The notes beneath the pieces are model-generated. The model did no database searches and was not told the origin of the DNA. It saw nothing but the letters and a program-made list of their open reading frames with translations. A stretch of 64,000 nucleotides of DNA from positions 519,022 to 583,021 of the forward strand of contig NZ_JAEUGD010000067.1 in NCBI RefSeq assembly GCF_016775155.1. Direction: 5' to 3'. The stretch's first letter is position 1; each line of letters begins with the position of its first letter. Origin of the DNA: Fulvivirga marina. Lineage in GTDB: Bacteria > Bacteroidota > Bacteroidia > Cytophagales > Cyclobacteriaceae. Below, piece by piece: positions 54,894 through 63,719 of the stretch. A program made the position numbers and the translations under genes.

Positions 54894-55280
54894 CTAAGCC
54901 TGTTGGGAATTCATCAAACGTCCACAATAAGTTGCCTCAAAAATTAAAAACAGAAACATAGGAACAACAATAGACAACCGCTCAGCCATGCTCAAGTCTT
55001 CGGCACCAAATATAGCAGACTTAAACACCAGCACAAAAACTCCAATTTTAATAAATACTGAAGCAAGGTATGCATAGCCAACCTGTGAGGGTAATCGAGT
55101 ATATAAAAGCTCAACTGAAAGGCAAATGATGAAGTATGCAGAAAAATGAAAAATATACATACCCAATAGTGAAAAAGCCATTTCCTCCCCAATATAACCC
55201 AGAATATATATGTGGGTTACATACAAGATCACTGTGACCATCACAACCAATAAAGTGAAGGAAAAAAATCTTTTGATCAT
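54894..55280 (-). CDS. Small membrane protein upstream of atpB (DUF6168-like)
   Basis: 128 residues, about four helices. In Bacteroidota a protein of this size commonly sits between AtpZ and AtpB and is listed as a DUF or an AtpI-like protein. AtpI in other bacteria aids c-ring assembly. The position and topology fit, but the sequence itself shows no motif that proves it. It begins directly after the AtpZ stop. Confidence 0.55.
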   Translation of the reverse strand: MIKRFFSFTLLVVMVTVILYVTHIYILGYIGEEMAFSLLGMYIFHFSAYFIICLSVELLYTRLPSQVGYAYLASVFIKIGVFVLVFKSAIFGAEDLSMAERLSIVVPMFLFLIFEATYCGRLMNSQQA

Positions 55281-55517
55281 TTAATTGTTGGATTTGATAA
55301 CCTGACGAATTACCATAACGGTGGAAAGAAATACAGCAATCAAAGTAATTACCTTTGTATAAAACTCAGATGTATTACCTGTTCTTTCATCAATGTATGC
55401 TCCCAGCAAGCTTCCTAGGTATATAGTGACGGCCATTTGAATAGCCAATCCGGAATATCTGACGAAGTTGTTATACGGCTTTGGCTCCTTCTGTTTTGAA
55501 GGTTTTGGCTGCTCCAT
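55281..55517 (-). CDS. AtpZ/AtpI family protein
   Basis: 78 residues from ATG 55517 (TTG 55526 is the other option). Two helices: FVRYSGLAIQMAVTIYLGSL with the family-typical GAYIDERTG loop, then TKVITLIAVFLSTVMVIRQV. AtpZ is a small protein found before F1F0 genes and is involved in assembly or Mg2+ transport. Its start lies inside the end of the bactofilin gene (47-bp overlap), linking the two transcripts. Confidence 0.75.
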   Translation of the reverse strand: MEQPKPSKQKEPKPYNNFVRYSGLAIQMAVTIYLGSLLGAYIDERTGNTSEFYTKVITLIAVFLSTVMVIRQVIKSNN

Positions 55518-55902
55518 TTTCCCCAATTTTAATTTCCTTCACAGACACCCCCATTTTACAGCCTCCATTAAATGCAGCACCTGACTCAACTATAAGCTTT
55601 GAAGCTATAATATCACCGTGAATAACAGCGGTAGGTTTCAATATCAAAGTGTCAGTTATTTCAATATTTCCCTTCAATTCACCTTCCACCTCGGCATTCT
55701 GAGCCAAAATGTTTCCTTCCACATGTGAAGATTGCCCAAGAGCAACCTTTGATTTGGTTTTTATATTACCTACAATTTTGCCTTCTATTCTGATATTGCC
55801 GAAAGTTTCAATATTACCTTGAAGCAAAGTGCCTTTACCTATAATATTGCTGGAATTGCTAATTTGCTCTGCAACCTTATGACTTTCCTTTGAGCTAAAC
55901 AT
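55471..55902 (-). CDS. Bactofilin (polymer-forming cytoskeletal protein)
   Basis: 143 residues. Beta-helix repeats with the bactofilin pattern: IIGKGTLLQGNIETFGNIRIEG, then KVALGQSSHVEGNILAQNAEVEG and LKPTAVIHGDIIASKLIVES. Bactofilins polymerise without nucleotide and often recruit a peptidoglycan hydrolase; the M23 peptidase gene lies 11 bp upstream. It overlaps the AtpZ gene at its 3' end. Confidence 0.9.
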   Translation of the reverse strand: MFSSKESHKVAEQISNSSNIIGKGTLLQGNIETFGNIRIEGKIVGNIKTKSKVALGQSSHVEGNILAQNAEVEGELKGNIEITDTLILKPTAVIHGDIIASKLIVESGAAFNGGCKMGVSVKEIKIGENGAAKTFKTEGAKAV

Positions 55903-55913
55903 GGTCTTTACAT

Positions 55914-56789
55914 TTAAAAAGTTACAAATTCTTCAGGATTAACCGAGTTTCCATTATTCCACAATTCGAAGTGTAAATGAGGGCCATCTGTTAAATCGCC
56001 AGTATTACCAATTATTGAAATAATTTCCCCAGCATTTACAAAACTACCAACTTTTTTTAATAGTTCAGCATTATGCTTATAAACTGATATCAGATTACCA
56101 CGGTGCTGAATAGCAATTACATAGCCAGAATCCTGGGTCCAAGAAGACATGATTACTGTTCCATCCGCAATGCTTTTCACGGGTTCGTTTTTCTTTGCCA
56201 CCACATCAACACCAAAATGCCCCTCTTTAACGTTGTAGGACGCTGAAACAAAACCGGAAATTGGCGAAAAGAAAAACATCTCCTGTAAATCGGTATATGC
56301 TCCATTGTTTAGATTAAGTAGCGAGAGATCAGTTTGTTCAAACTCCTGTCTAAACTGAGAATCAATAGGTGATAGCTTATTCACATCTGTTAATGTTTGG
56401 CTACTAACTACCTCCTGGTTTGTGTTAACAGAAGAGGCGTAGTCGCTATAAACTTGGGATGTATCTCCACTCAAGACCCGCTGAAAATTTCTAATAAAAC
56501 GGTCCTTTTCTTCTACTTCCTGCGCCAAAGAATCTACTTTAAGTGTAAGTTCATAAAGATTTTTATTGGCCTCAATTTGCGCATGTCGTGGATCGAACCA
56601 TTGGGCCAATAAAGTCTTAACAAGCAAAAGACTCAAAGCCATTAGAACGATAAATACAGTTACTGCCAGAAGTATTACTTTAGCATACGTAAAACTGAAT
56701 GTAGATTTTTCAGCAAAGTTTTCCTCATTTCTTATGATAAGCAGGTAGCGGTTAACTAACCAACTCGAAAGTGTCTTTCTTGCCTTCAA
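55914..56789 (-). CDS. M23 family endopeptidase (LytM-like), membrane-anchored
   Basis: 291 residues. One membrane segment (about residues 35-62), a coiled-coil linker (about 70-105) and a C-terminal LytM domain. Zinc ligands: His191 and Asp195 (GHFGVDVVAKK) and His273 in HLHFELW with His271; His239 is the fourth motif. It probably trims cross-links at sites organised by the adjacent bactofilin. The only usable start is TTG 56789; no ATG or GTG precedes the membrane segment. Confidence 0.88.
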   Translation of the reverse strand: MKARKTLSSWLVNRYLLIIRNEENFAEKSTFSFTYAKVILLAVTVFIVLMALSLLLVKTLLAQWFDPRHAQIEANKNLYELTLKVDSLAQEVEEKDRFIRNFQRVLSGDTSQVYSDYASSVNTNQEVVSSQTLTDVNKLSPIDSQFRQEFEQTDLSLLNLNNGAYTDLQEMFFFSPISGFVSASYNVKEGHFGVDVVAKKNEPVKSIADGTVIMSSWTQDSGYVIAIQHRGNLISVYKHNAELLKKVGSFVNAGEIISIIGNTGDLTDGPHLHFELWNNGNSVNPEEFVTF

Positions 56790-56815
56790 ATTGCTGCGGA
56801 TTAAATTTTGGGGAA

Positions 56816-56823
56816 CAAAAATA
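56816..56823 (-). promoter_or_regulatory. Promoter -7 element TATTTTTG of the M23/bactofilin operon
   Basis: Exact match to TAnnTTTG, 26 nt upstream of the TTG start. The whole 56790-56994 region between divergent genes is AT-rich. Confidence 0.45.
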
Positions 56824-56994
56824 GATATTATAAACGATTATTGTATTAATTAACTTAATTTTTACGTTTTGTTCAGGAATACTCATTATTAACGATTTCT
56901 GATATATAAATTACCAGAAAAAAATAGTGATCTTTATCGCAAATTTTCAACTAAGTGGACATTCATTATTGAAGTTTAACGAATAAAAAATACA

Positions 56995-59568
56995 TTGTTA
57001 CGTTTAAGATATCATTTTTTTTACATTTCCATTATTGCTGCTTACCTGCTAATGTCTTGCTCCGCTGAGCGTAAAAATATCCTTAGCAAAACATATCACA
57101 ATACTACTGCAAGGTACAATGCCTATTTCTATGCTAAAGAGAATATTAGGGAAATAGAGAAAATTATTAACGACAGCTACGATAATGACTATAATAACAT
57201 TCTGGACATCTACCCTGAAATAGACTCTGTTTTAGCTAAAACATATGAAGACAAAGTAGAAGAATGTATCAAAAAAGCCTCGATTGCCATTCAAAGGCAT
57301 AAAAACAGTAAGTGGGTTGATGATAGCTATATCCTGATTGGGTTGGCCCGCTTTTATGACACTGATTATGTAAACGCCATAGAAACATTTAAATATGTAA
57401 ACACAAAGAGCGAAGATCCGGATGCTCGGCACCGAGGGCTTGTTCACTTGCTCAGGACTTTTACTGATTACACAGAGTATAATAATGCCACTTCTGTTTC
57501 TGATTATCTCAAAAAAGAAAAGCTAAATAAAAGTAATCAAAAACTACTATACATCAACAGGGCCCACTACTATCAAGTTCAGGAGGATTATGACAATATG
57601 GTTCAAAACCTGGTAAAGGCAGCCCCACTGCTTAAAAAAAAGGATGGCAAAGGTAGAATATATTTTATCATCGGTCAGGTGTACCAAATGCTAGGCTTCG
57701 ACGCAGAGGCATTCAACTATTATAAAAGGTGCATTGCCAGTAATCCAGAATATGAACTTGATTTTCATGCCCGCCTATACATGGCCCAAGTGACTGAGTT
57801 AGGAAAATCCAGTGACTTAAAAAGTGCCCGAAAGCTTTTCAAAAGGTTATTAAAAGATAAGAAAAATAAAGAATTCAAGGATAAAATTTATTACGAAATG
57901 GCTTCCTTTGAAATGAGGCAAAATAACCTTAATGATGCTATAAAATACCTCAAGGAATCAGTAAAAGCAAGTACAAACAATAACCGCCAAAAAGGTCAAT
58001 CATACTTGAAGCTAGGTGAGATACACTATGATAGCTTAAGGAAATATGAACTGGCCAAGGCCTATTATGACAGCACTATTACTGTTCTTCCCAAGGACTA
58101 TCAAAACTATGAGCAGATCAAGGAAAGGCAAGGAGTACTGGCAGACTTTGTCAAGCAGTTAAACACTATACATCTACAAGACAGTTTACTGGCTCTTTCT
58201 GAAAAAGATTCGATCAGTATAAGGAAACAGATCGATGAATATATCGCTGCCGAAGCTGAAAAAAAGAAACAAGAAGAAGAGAAAGAACGCAAACGTATAA
58301 GAAGAAACACCTTTAATCAGCTACAAGATAATACGGGCTTCAGTTCCACGAGTTGGTACTTCGACAACCCTTCAGCTATTGCCATGGGTCAAACTGAATT
58401 CAAAAGGGTATGGGGAGATCGAGCACTTGAAGATAATTGGAGAAGATACAATAAAGAATCAGAACAGGACTTTGAAGAAGTTAAAAACAACACAAACCTT
58501 CCCACAGACAAAGAAGATGTAGAAGTGGGAGAAGAGAACCCAGAAACGGTCCTTACAGCTCAGGCTGAAAAAATGTACAGTCAAATACCATTCTCTTCCG
58601 AAGCGAAAAAAAGGGCGCTTACACAAATAGAAGAAGCATACTATAATCTTGGCAATATATATTACTTTAAACTTCATGAAGAACAGAATGCCTCTTCTTC
58701 ATTTGAAACATTATTACAAAGATTTCCTGATACCGAAAATGAACCTGAGGTACTCTATTACCTTTACCTAATTAATAAAAACCTTGGCCGGGATACTGAA
58801 AAATATAAGAGAAGATTACTATCCCAGTATCCAAACACAACATATGCAAAACTTCTGGCCAACCCCAATTATACTGAGGAAAGCACTGCGGCTAATGAGC
58901 AACTAAAAAAAGCGTACAAAAATGCTTATGAACTCTATCTCAATAAGCAGTACCAAGAAGCTATTGGCATATTAAATCAGGCCATGAATAACTATCAAGA
59001 GACTGTGTTCACTCCTCGTCTCAAATTACTCAAGATCCTCATCACGGGAAAAACAGAGGATATTAACCTATACCAATACCAGCTTACTGAGCTCATTAAA
59101 GAGCACCCTGATAGCGATATCACGCCATATGTAAAAGAGCTATTGGCTGCATCCGAAAATTTCCTAAAAAAGCAAAGAAGGTTATTAGGAACCGAGTTTG
59201 TAAAATACTTTAACCAAGAACACTATTTAGTGGTGGTTTATGACGCTGGTAAAGGTTTAACCGATCAAATCTACCCGCTTATCGAAGCTTACAATGATGC
59301 CAACTTTCAAGAAAAAAAACTAAAAACAAGTAATCTTATCTTAAATGAAAATCAGTCCATTACGATGGTTTCAAGTTTCGAGGATAAGCAAAGCGCAGTA
59401 TCCTATTTTCAAAAATTTGTGAGTGAAGATGTTATTTCTGAGAAAACCCAGAACTCAAAAATTTATAAATTTGTAATCACCAAAGATAATTTCAATATCT
59501 TCTATCAAAGTAAAGATTTGGAAGCCTACATAAGGTTTTTTGACAAGAACTATAAAAATGAACTTTAA
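56995..59568 (+). CDS. porW: SprE/PorW-like T9SS lipoprotein
   Basis: 857 residues. A lipoprotein signal ends in LLMSC, followed by the SprE/PorW hallmark KTYHNTTARYNAYFYAKENI. Then come many TPR repeats (SKWVDDSYILIGLARFYDTD, RIYFIIGQVYQMLGFDAEA, KALTQIEEAYYNLGNIYYF-like stretches) and a Lys/Glu-rich segment (AAEAEKKKQEEEKERKR). SprE/PorW couples the T9SS outer membrane translocon to the PorKLMN motor and is needed for secretion and gliding. The start is TTG 56995; a stop lies four codons upstream. Two T9SS cargo genes occur elsewhere in the window, consistent with a working system. Confidence 0.85.
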   Translation: MLRLRYHFFYISIIAAYLLMSCSAERKNILSKTYHNTTARYNAYFYAKENIREIEKIINDSYDNDYNNILDIYPEIDSVLAKTYEDKVEECIKKASIAIQRHKNSKWVDDSYILIGLARFYDTDYVNAIETFKYVNTKSEDPDARHRGLVHLLRTFTDYTEYNNATSVSDYLKKEKLNKSNQKLLYINRAHYYQVQEDYDNMVQNLVKAAPLLKKKDGKGRIYFIIGQVYQMLGFDAEAFNYYKRCIASNPEYELDFHARLYMAQVTELGKSSDLKSARKLFKRLLKDKKNKEFKDKIYYEMASFEMRQNNLNDAIKYLKESVKASTNNNRQKGQSYLKLGEIHYDSLRKYELAKAYYDSTITVLPKDYQNYEQIKERQGVLADFVKQLNTIHLQDSLLALSEKDSISIRKQIDEYIAAEAEKKKQEEEKERKRIRRNTFNQLQDNTGFSSTSWYFDNPSAIAMGQTEFKRVWGDRALEDNWRRYNKESEQDFEEVKNNTNLPTDKEDVEVGEENPETVLTAQAEKMYSQIPFSSEAKKRALTQIEEAYYNLGNIYYFKLHEEQNASSSFETLLQRFPDTENEPEVLYYLYLINKNLGRDTEKYKRRLLSQYPNTTYAKLLANPNYTEESTAANEQLKKAYKNAYELYLNKQYQEAIGILNQAMNNYQETVFTPRLKLLKILITGKTEDINLYQYQLTELIKEHPDSDITPYVKELLAASENFLKKQRRLLGTEFVKYFNQEHYLVVVYDAGKGLTDQIYPLIEAYNDANFQEKKLKTSNLILNENQSITMVSSFEDKQSAVSYFQKFVSEDVISEKTQNSKIYKFVITKDNFNIFYQSKDLEAYIRFFDKNYKNEL

Positions 59569-61867
59569 AGAAATTCTCAATGATAAGGGCAAGGTATACA
59601 AAGTATCAGTTGTTGCCCTACGCGTATTTTTAATTTGTATAATACTATTATTTCCCATTTATATTTGGTCTGTAAGTGTTGATCTTTTTGGTTTGTACGG
59701 AGGAATGCCAAGCCTCAAAGCTTTAGAAAACCCTGAAAATGATCTTTCATCAGAACTAATATCATCGGATGGAGTATCCTTGGGGAGGTATTTCCGTTAT
59801 AACAGGAGCCAGATTGCATATGAGGACCTTTCTCCAGATCTGGTAAACACCCTATTACTTTCAGAGGATCACAGGTTCTTTGAGCACTCAGGAATGGATT
59901 TCATAGCCTATTTAAGGGTTATAAAGGGTATACTAACTTTTAACTATGCTGGGGGAGGGAGTACCATTACTCAGCAACTTGCTAAAAACCTTTATACACA
60001 AAATGAAGAATTAGAGGGAAAGATTGCCTCATGGGGTAGGTATCCAAAACGGATTGTTGAAAAAACAAAGGAATGGATAATTTCAGTTTACCTAGAACGT
60101 AATTTTACCAAGGAGGAAATTATCTCGATGTACCTGAATACCGCTGAGTTTGGCAGTAATTCCTATGGTATAAAAACAGCAGCAGAAACCTTTTTTAATA
60201 AAAGCCCTTCAGAGTTAAACTTACAGGAATCAGCTGTTTTAATAGGTCTTCTTCAAGCTGTAACTTTCTTTAACCCTGTGAGGAATCCTGAAAACTCTTT
60301 CAACAAGAGAAACGAGGTGCTTTATAAAATTCATAAACATGGTTATAAAATTGATACCCAAGAAGAATATGACTCTATTAGTTCCCTGCCAATTGAACTG
60401 AACTATGATGTAGCTAACCAAAATAAGGGGTTGGCAACTTACTTCAGAACGGTAATCAGAAGAGACCTTATGGATTGGTGCGAAGAAAATGGTTATGACT
60501 TGTGGGAAGATGGTCTCAAAATTTACACAACCATTGACAGCCGCATGCAAAGTTATGCTGAGGAAGCTGTAAAAGATCATATGGCCAACCTGCAAAAGGT
60601 TTTTAATGAGCACTGGAAAGGAAAAAACCCATGGATAGATGACAAAGGAAGAGAAATTTCAGGATTCCTTAAATCAAGATTTAAACGAACAGAGCATTAC
60701 AGGCTACTAGTAAAAAAATATGGCGCAGAGTCTGACTCTGTACAAATTATCATGAACAGACCTAAGCCCATGACCGTGTTTACCTGGGAAGGAGAAAAGG
60801 ATACGTTGCTTAGCCCAATAGATTCATTGGCATATTATAAAAAATTCTTACAGACCGGACTCATGTCGATGGACCCACACACAGGCCACATTAAAGCATG
60901 GGTTGGAGGTATAGATCATAAATTCTTTAAGTATGACCATGTAAAACAAGGGAAAAGACAACCAGGCTCTACCTTTAAGCCATTCGTCTATGGAGCAGCA
61001 ATAGAACATGGCTACCCTCCCTGCTATAAGGTCCGTGATGTAATGGTTACATTTCAGGTACCCGGAGACCCTCCAACGTGGTCACCTCCAAATTCAGATG
61101 GCACTTATGGAACAGGAGAAGAAATGACCATCAGGCAAGGTATGGCCAGGTCGATCAACACCATAACTGCATACCTGATGAAAGAGATCAAACCTGAAAA
61201 TGTTGTTGACTTTGCAAGGAGAGCAGGGGTTGAAAGCCCTTTGGATGCAGTACCTGCTTTATGCCTTGGCGTTAGTGATGTTTCAATATATGAAATGGTT
61301 GGTGCATATAGCACATTTGCCAATTTGGGTATATATACCAAGCCATACTACATTACGCGAATTGAAGACAAGAATGGAAATGTTATAGAAAACTTTGTTC
61401 CTAAAACCAGACAGGCAATAAGTCAACAGACCGCCTATAAAATGCTTTACATGTTAAAGGGTGGTGTTGAAGAAAAAGGAGGCACCTCTATAGGTATAGA
61501 CATGGAGCTTAAGATCAATAACGAAGTTGGGGGAAAAACAGGTACTACCAACAATGCTTCTGACGGATGGTATATGGGAGTAACCAAAGATTTAGTGACC
61601 GGTGTATGGGTAGGTGGAGATGAAAGAAGTATTCACTTTAGAAATTGGTATTTAGGCCAAGGAGCTAAGACAGCACGTCCGATTTGGGAAAAATACATGC
61701 TCAAAGTATATAAAGATGATGCTCTGGCATATGAGAAGGGTTCATTCCAAAGACCCATCGGCGGGGTTGATGTTAGCCTTGACTGTAGTAGGTACGGCAC
61801 AACTTCAGAGTCAGATAGCACTTCGGTTGAAGAAAATCCTGTATGGAATGAAGGAGATTTTCGCTAA
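59558..61867 (+). CDS. Class A penicillin-binding protein (transglycosylase/transpeptidase)
   Basis: Polymerises and cross-links peptidoglycan. 769 residues from ATG 59558, overlapping the sprE stop by 11 bp. Membrane anchor near residues 15-40. Glycosyltransferase family 51 domain: Glu103 in LSEDHRFFEHSG and GGSTITQQLAKNLY. Transpeptidase domain: Ser471-x-x-Lys474 in PGSTFKPF, SxN in ARSINTITA, and KTG at 660-662 (GGKTGTTNNASDG). The overlap with sprE/porW ties wall synthesis to T9SS biogenesis. Confidence 0.94.
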   Translation: MNFKEILNDKGKVYKVSVVALRVFLICIILLFPIYIWSVSVDLFGLYGGMPSLKALENPENDLSSELISSDGVSLGRYFRYNRSQIAYEDLSPDLVNTLLLSEDHRFFEHSGMDFIAYLRVIKGILTFNYAGGGSTITQQLAKNLYTQNEELEGKIASWGRYPKRIVEKTKEWIISVYLERNFTKEEIISMYLNTAEFGSNSYGIKTAAETFFNKSPSELNLQESAVLIGLLQAVTFFNPVRNPENSFNKRNEVLYKIHKHGYKIDTQEEYDSISSLPIELNYDVANQNKGLATYFRTVIRRDLMDWCEENGYDLWEDGLKIYTTIDSRMQSYAEEAVKDHMANLQKVFNEHWKGKNPWIDDKGREISGFLKSRFKRTEHYRLLVKKYGAESDSVQIIMNRPKPMTVFTWEGEKDTLLSPIDSLAYYKKFLQTGLMSMDPHTGHIKAWVGGIDHKFFKYDHVKQGKRQPGSTFKPFVYGAAIEHGYPPCYKVRDVMVTFQVPGDPPTWSPPNSDGTYGTGEEMTIRQGMARSINTITAYLMKEIKPENVVDFARRAGVESPLDAVPALCLGVSDVSIYEMVGAYSTFANLGIYTKPYYITRIEDKNGNVIENFVPKTRQAISQQTAYKMLYMLKGGVEEKGGTSIGIDMELKINNEVGGKTGTTNNASDGWYMGVTKDLVTGVWVGGDERSIHFRNWYLGQGAKTARPIWEKYMLKVYKDDALAYEKGSFQRPIGGVDVSLDCSRYGTTSESDSTSVEENPVWNEGDFR

Positions 61868-61884
61868 TAGCAAAGAGGAGTTAA

Positions 61885-63669
61885 ATGCATGTACCGCGAC
61901 ATTCGGTAGAAGAAAGAAATACATTACCTAATTCACCCGGTGTATATAAGTTCTTCAACAAAGATGAGGAACTTATATATGTTGGTAAGGCAAAAAGTAT
62001 TAAAAAGAGGGTAGGAAGCTACTTTAGTAAGTCTCACCAACTTAACCGGAAAACACAAAAACTCATTTCGGAGATAGTGTCAATGGAATATACTTTGGCC
62101 AATACCGAATTTGATGCTTTACTTCTAGAGAACAACTTAATTAAAGAAAATCAACCTAAGTACAACATCTTACTAAAGGATGATAAGACATACCCTTATA
62201 TCTGTATTGTAAACGAAAGGCTGCCGCGTATTATTTCCACCCGAACATTTGACCCCACTTACGGAGAATACTTTGGTCCCTTTTCAAGTGTGGTGGCCAT
62301 GAAAAATGTTCTTGACCTTTTAAGAAAGCTATACTCAATCAGAACATGTAAATTCAACTTATCTGAAAAAAATATACTTGAGAGAAAGTTCAAGGTATGT
62401 CTGGAGTACCATATAGGAAATTGCAAAGGCCCTTGCGAGAACCTACAATCTAAAGCTGATTATGATAATGAAATAGAACAGGCCAGAAGTATCTTAAAAG
62501 GAAACCTTTCGGTAGTAAGAAACTACTTTAAGCAACAAATGATGACATCATCGGAAAATTTGGAATTTGAATCAGCCCAGAAATTCAAAGACAAAATTGA
62601 ACTTCTAGACAAGTTCCAGACACGGTCAACAGTAGTAAACCCTAAGCTATCTGAACTGGATGTATTTTCTATAGTTAGTGAAAAGCAGGCTGCATTTGTT
62701 AACTATCTACAAGTCAAAAATGGTGCAATTATTTTAGCAAAAACTGTTGAGGTTAAAAAGAAGCTGGAAGAATCTGATGAAGACGTACTGAGCTTAATCG
62801 CTGTAGAGCTTCGCGATCGTCATAGCAGTGACAATAAAGAAATAATATCCAACATAGCATTCTCATTAAAGGAAGATGTTTATAATGTAGTACCCAAAAT
62901 AGGAGACAAGAAAAAGCTATTAGAGCTTTCTCTGAAAAATGCTCTGGAGTATAAAAAAGACAGAATCAAGCCTACTGGCCAAGAGAAGAAAAATGAAACT
63001 CTGCTTCAACTAAAAATGGATTTGAAGTTACGAGAAACTCCTCAACATATAGAATGCTTTGACAACAGTAACCTTCAAGGTTCGAACCCAGTGGCCTCCA
63101 TGGTATGCTTTAAGAATGGAAAACCTGCTAAAAAGGACTACAGACACTTTAACATAAAAACAGTAGAAGGGCCGGATGATTTCGCTTCTATGAAGGAAAT
63201 TGTACACAGGAGATACAGCCGGCTCATGAACGAAAACCTGCCACTTCCTCAGCTAATAGTAATCGATGGAGGAAAGGGTCAGTTGAGCAGTGCGTGCGAT
63301 GCACTTAAAGGAATTGGTCTGTATGGACAAATTCCAATAATAGGTATAGCCAAACGCCTGGAAGAGATATATTTTCCCGGGGATTCAATCCCTGTACATA
63401 TTAACAAAAAATCTCCCTCATTATTCCTACTTCAACGAATACGCGATGAGGCTCATAGGTTTGCCATCACTTTTCATAGGCAAAAGAGAAGCAATGCGAG
63501 CTTTAATACTGAACTCGAAAGTATCAAAGGGATTGGAAAAAAAACGACAGATAAATTGCTAAATGAGTTTAAATCCACACGCAAAATCAAAGCACTATCA
63601 AAGGAGGAGCTAGTAAAATTATTAGGACACAGCAAAGCTGAAATTGTTTACAAACACTTTAATAAATAA
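61885..63669 (+). CDS. uvrC: Excinuclease ABC subunit C
   Basis: Makes both incisions in nucleotide excision repair. 594 residues. GIY-YIG domain at the start (SPGVYKFFNKDEELIYVGKA), Cys-rich CLEYHIGNCKGPC, UVR motif around 205-240 (FESAQKFKDKIELL), RNase H-like domain (HIECFDNSNLQGSNPVAS), and a C-terminal helix-hairpin-helix (SIKGIGKKTTDKLL). A clear AGAGGAG site precedes ATG 61885. It follows the penicillin-binding protein gene by 17 bp. Confidence 0.97.
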   Translation: MHVPRHSVEERNTLPNSPGVYKFFNKDEELIYVGKAKSIKKRVGSYFSKSHQLNRKTQKLISEIVSMEYTLANTEFDALLLENNLIKENQPKYNILLKDDKTYPYICIVNERLPRIISTRTFDPTYGEYFGPFSSVVAMKNVLDLLRKLYSIRTCKFNLSEKNILERKFKVCLEYHIGNCKGPCENLQSKADYDNEIEQARSILKGNLSVVRNYFKQQMMTSSENLEFESAQKFKDKIELLDKFQTRSTVVNPKLSELDVFSIVSEKQAAFVNYLQVKNGAIILAKTVEVKKKLEESDEDVLSLIAVELRDRHSSDNKEIISNIAFSLKEDVYNVVPKIGDKKKLLELSLKNALEYKKDRIKPTGQEKKNETLLQLKMDLKLRETPQHIECFDNSNLQGSNPVASMVCFKNGKPAKKDYRHFNIKTVEGPDDFASMKEIVHRRYSRLMNENLPLPQLIVIDGGKGQLSSACDALKGIGLYGQIPIIGIAKRLEEIYFPGDSIPVHINKKSPSLFLLQRIRDEAHRFAITFHRQKRSNASFNTELESIKGIGKKTTDKLLNEFKSTRKIKALSKEELVKLLGHSKAEIVYKHFNK

Positions 63670-63674
63670 AAAAA

Positions 63675-63696
63675 GCTGCCTCAAAATTGAGACAGC
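63675..63696 (+). terminator. Terminator after uvrC
   Basis: Imperfect stem GCTGCCTC.. with ..GAGACAGC (one C/A mismatch), short A/T loop, followed by CTTTGCTTTATT. It lies 6 bp past the stop, between convergent genes, and A-rich sequence on the other side lets it serve both strands. Confidence 0.65.
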
Positions 63697-63719
63697 CTTT
63701 GCTTTATTAACTTTCAATT

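Noticed and set aside
63070-63090. GGTTCGAAC, which resembles a tRNA T-arm
   Set aside because: It lies inside the RNase H domain codons of uvrC and has no acceptor or anticodon stem around it.
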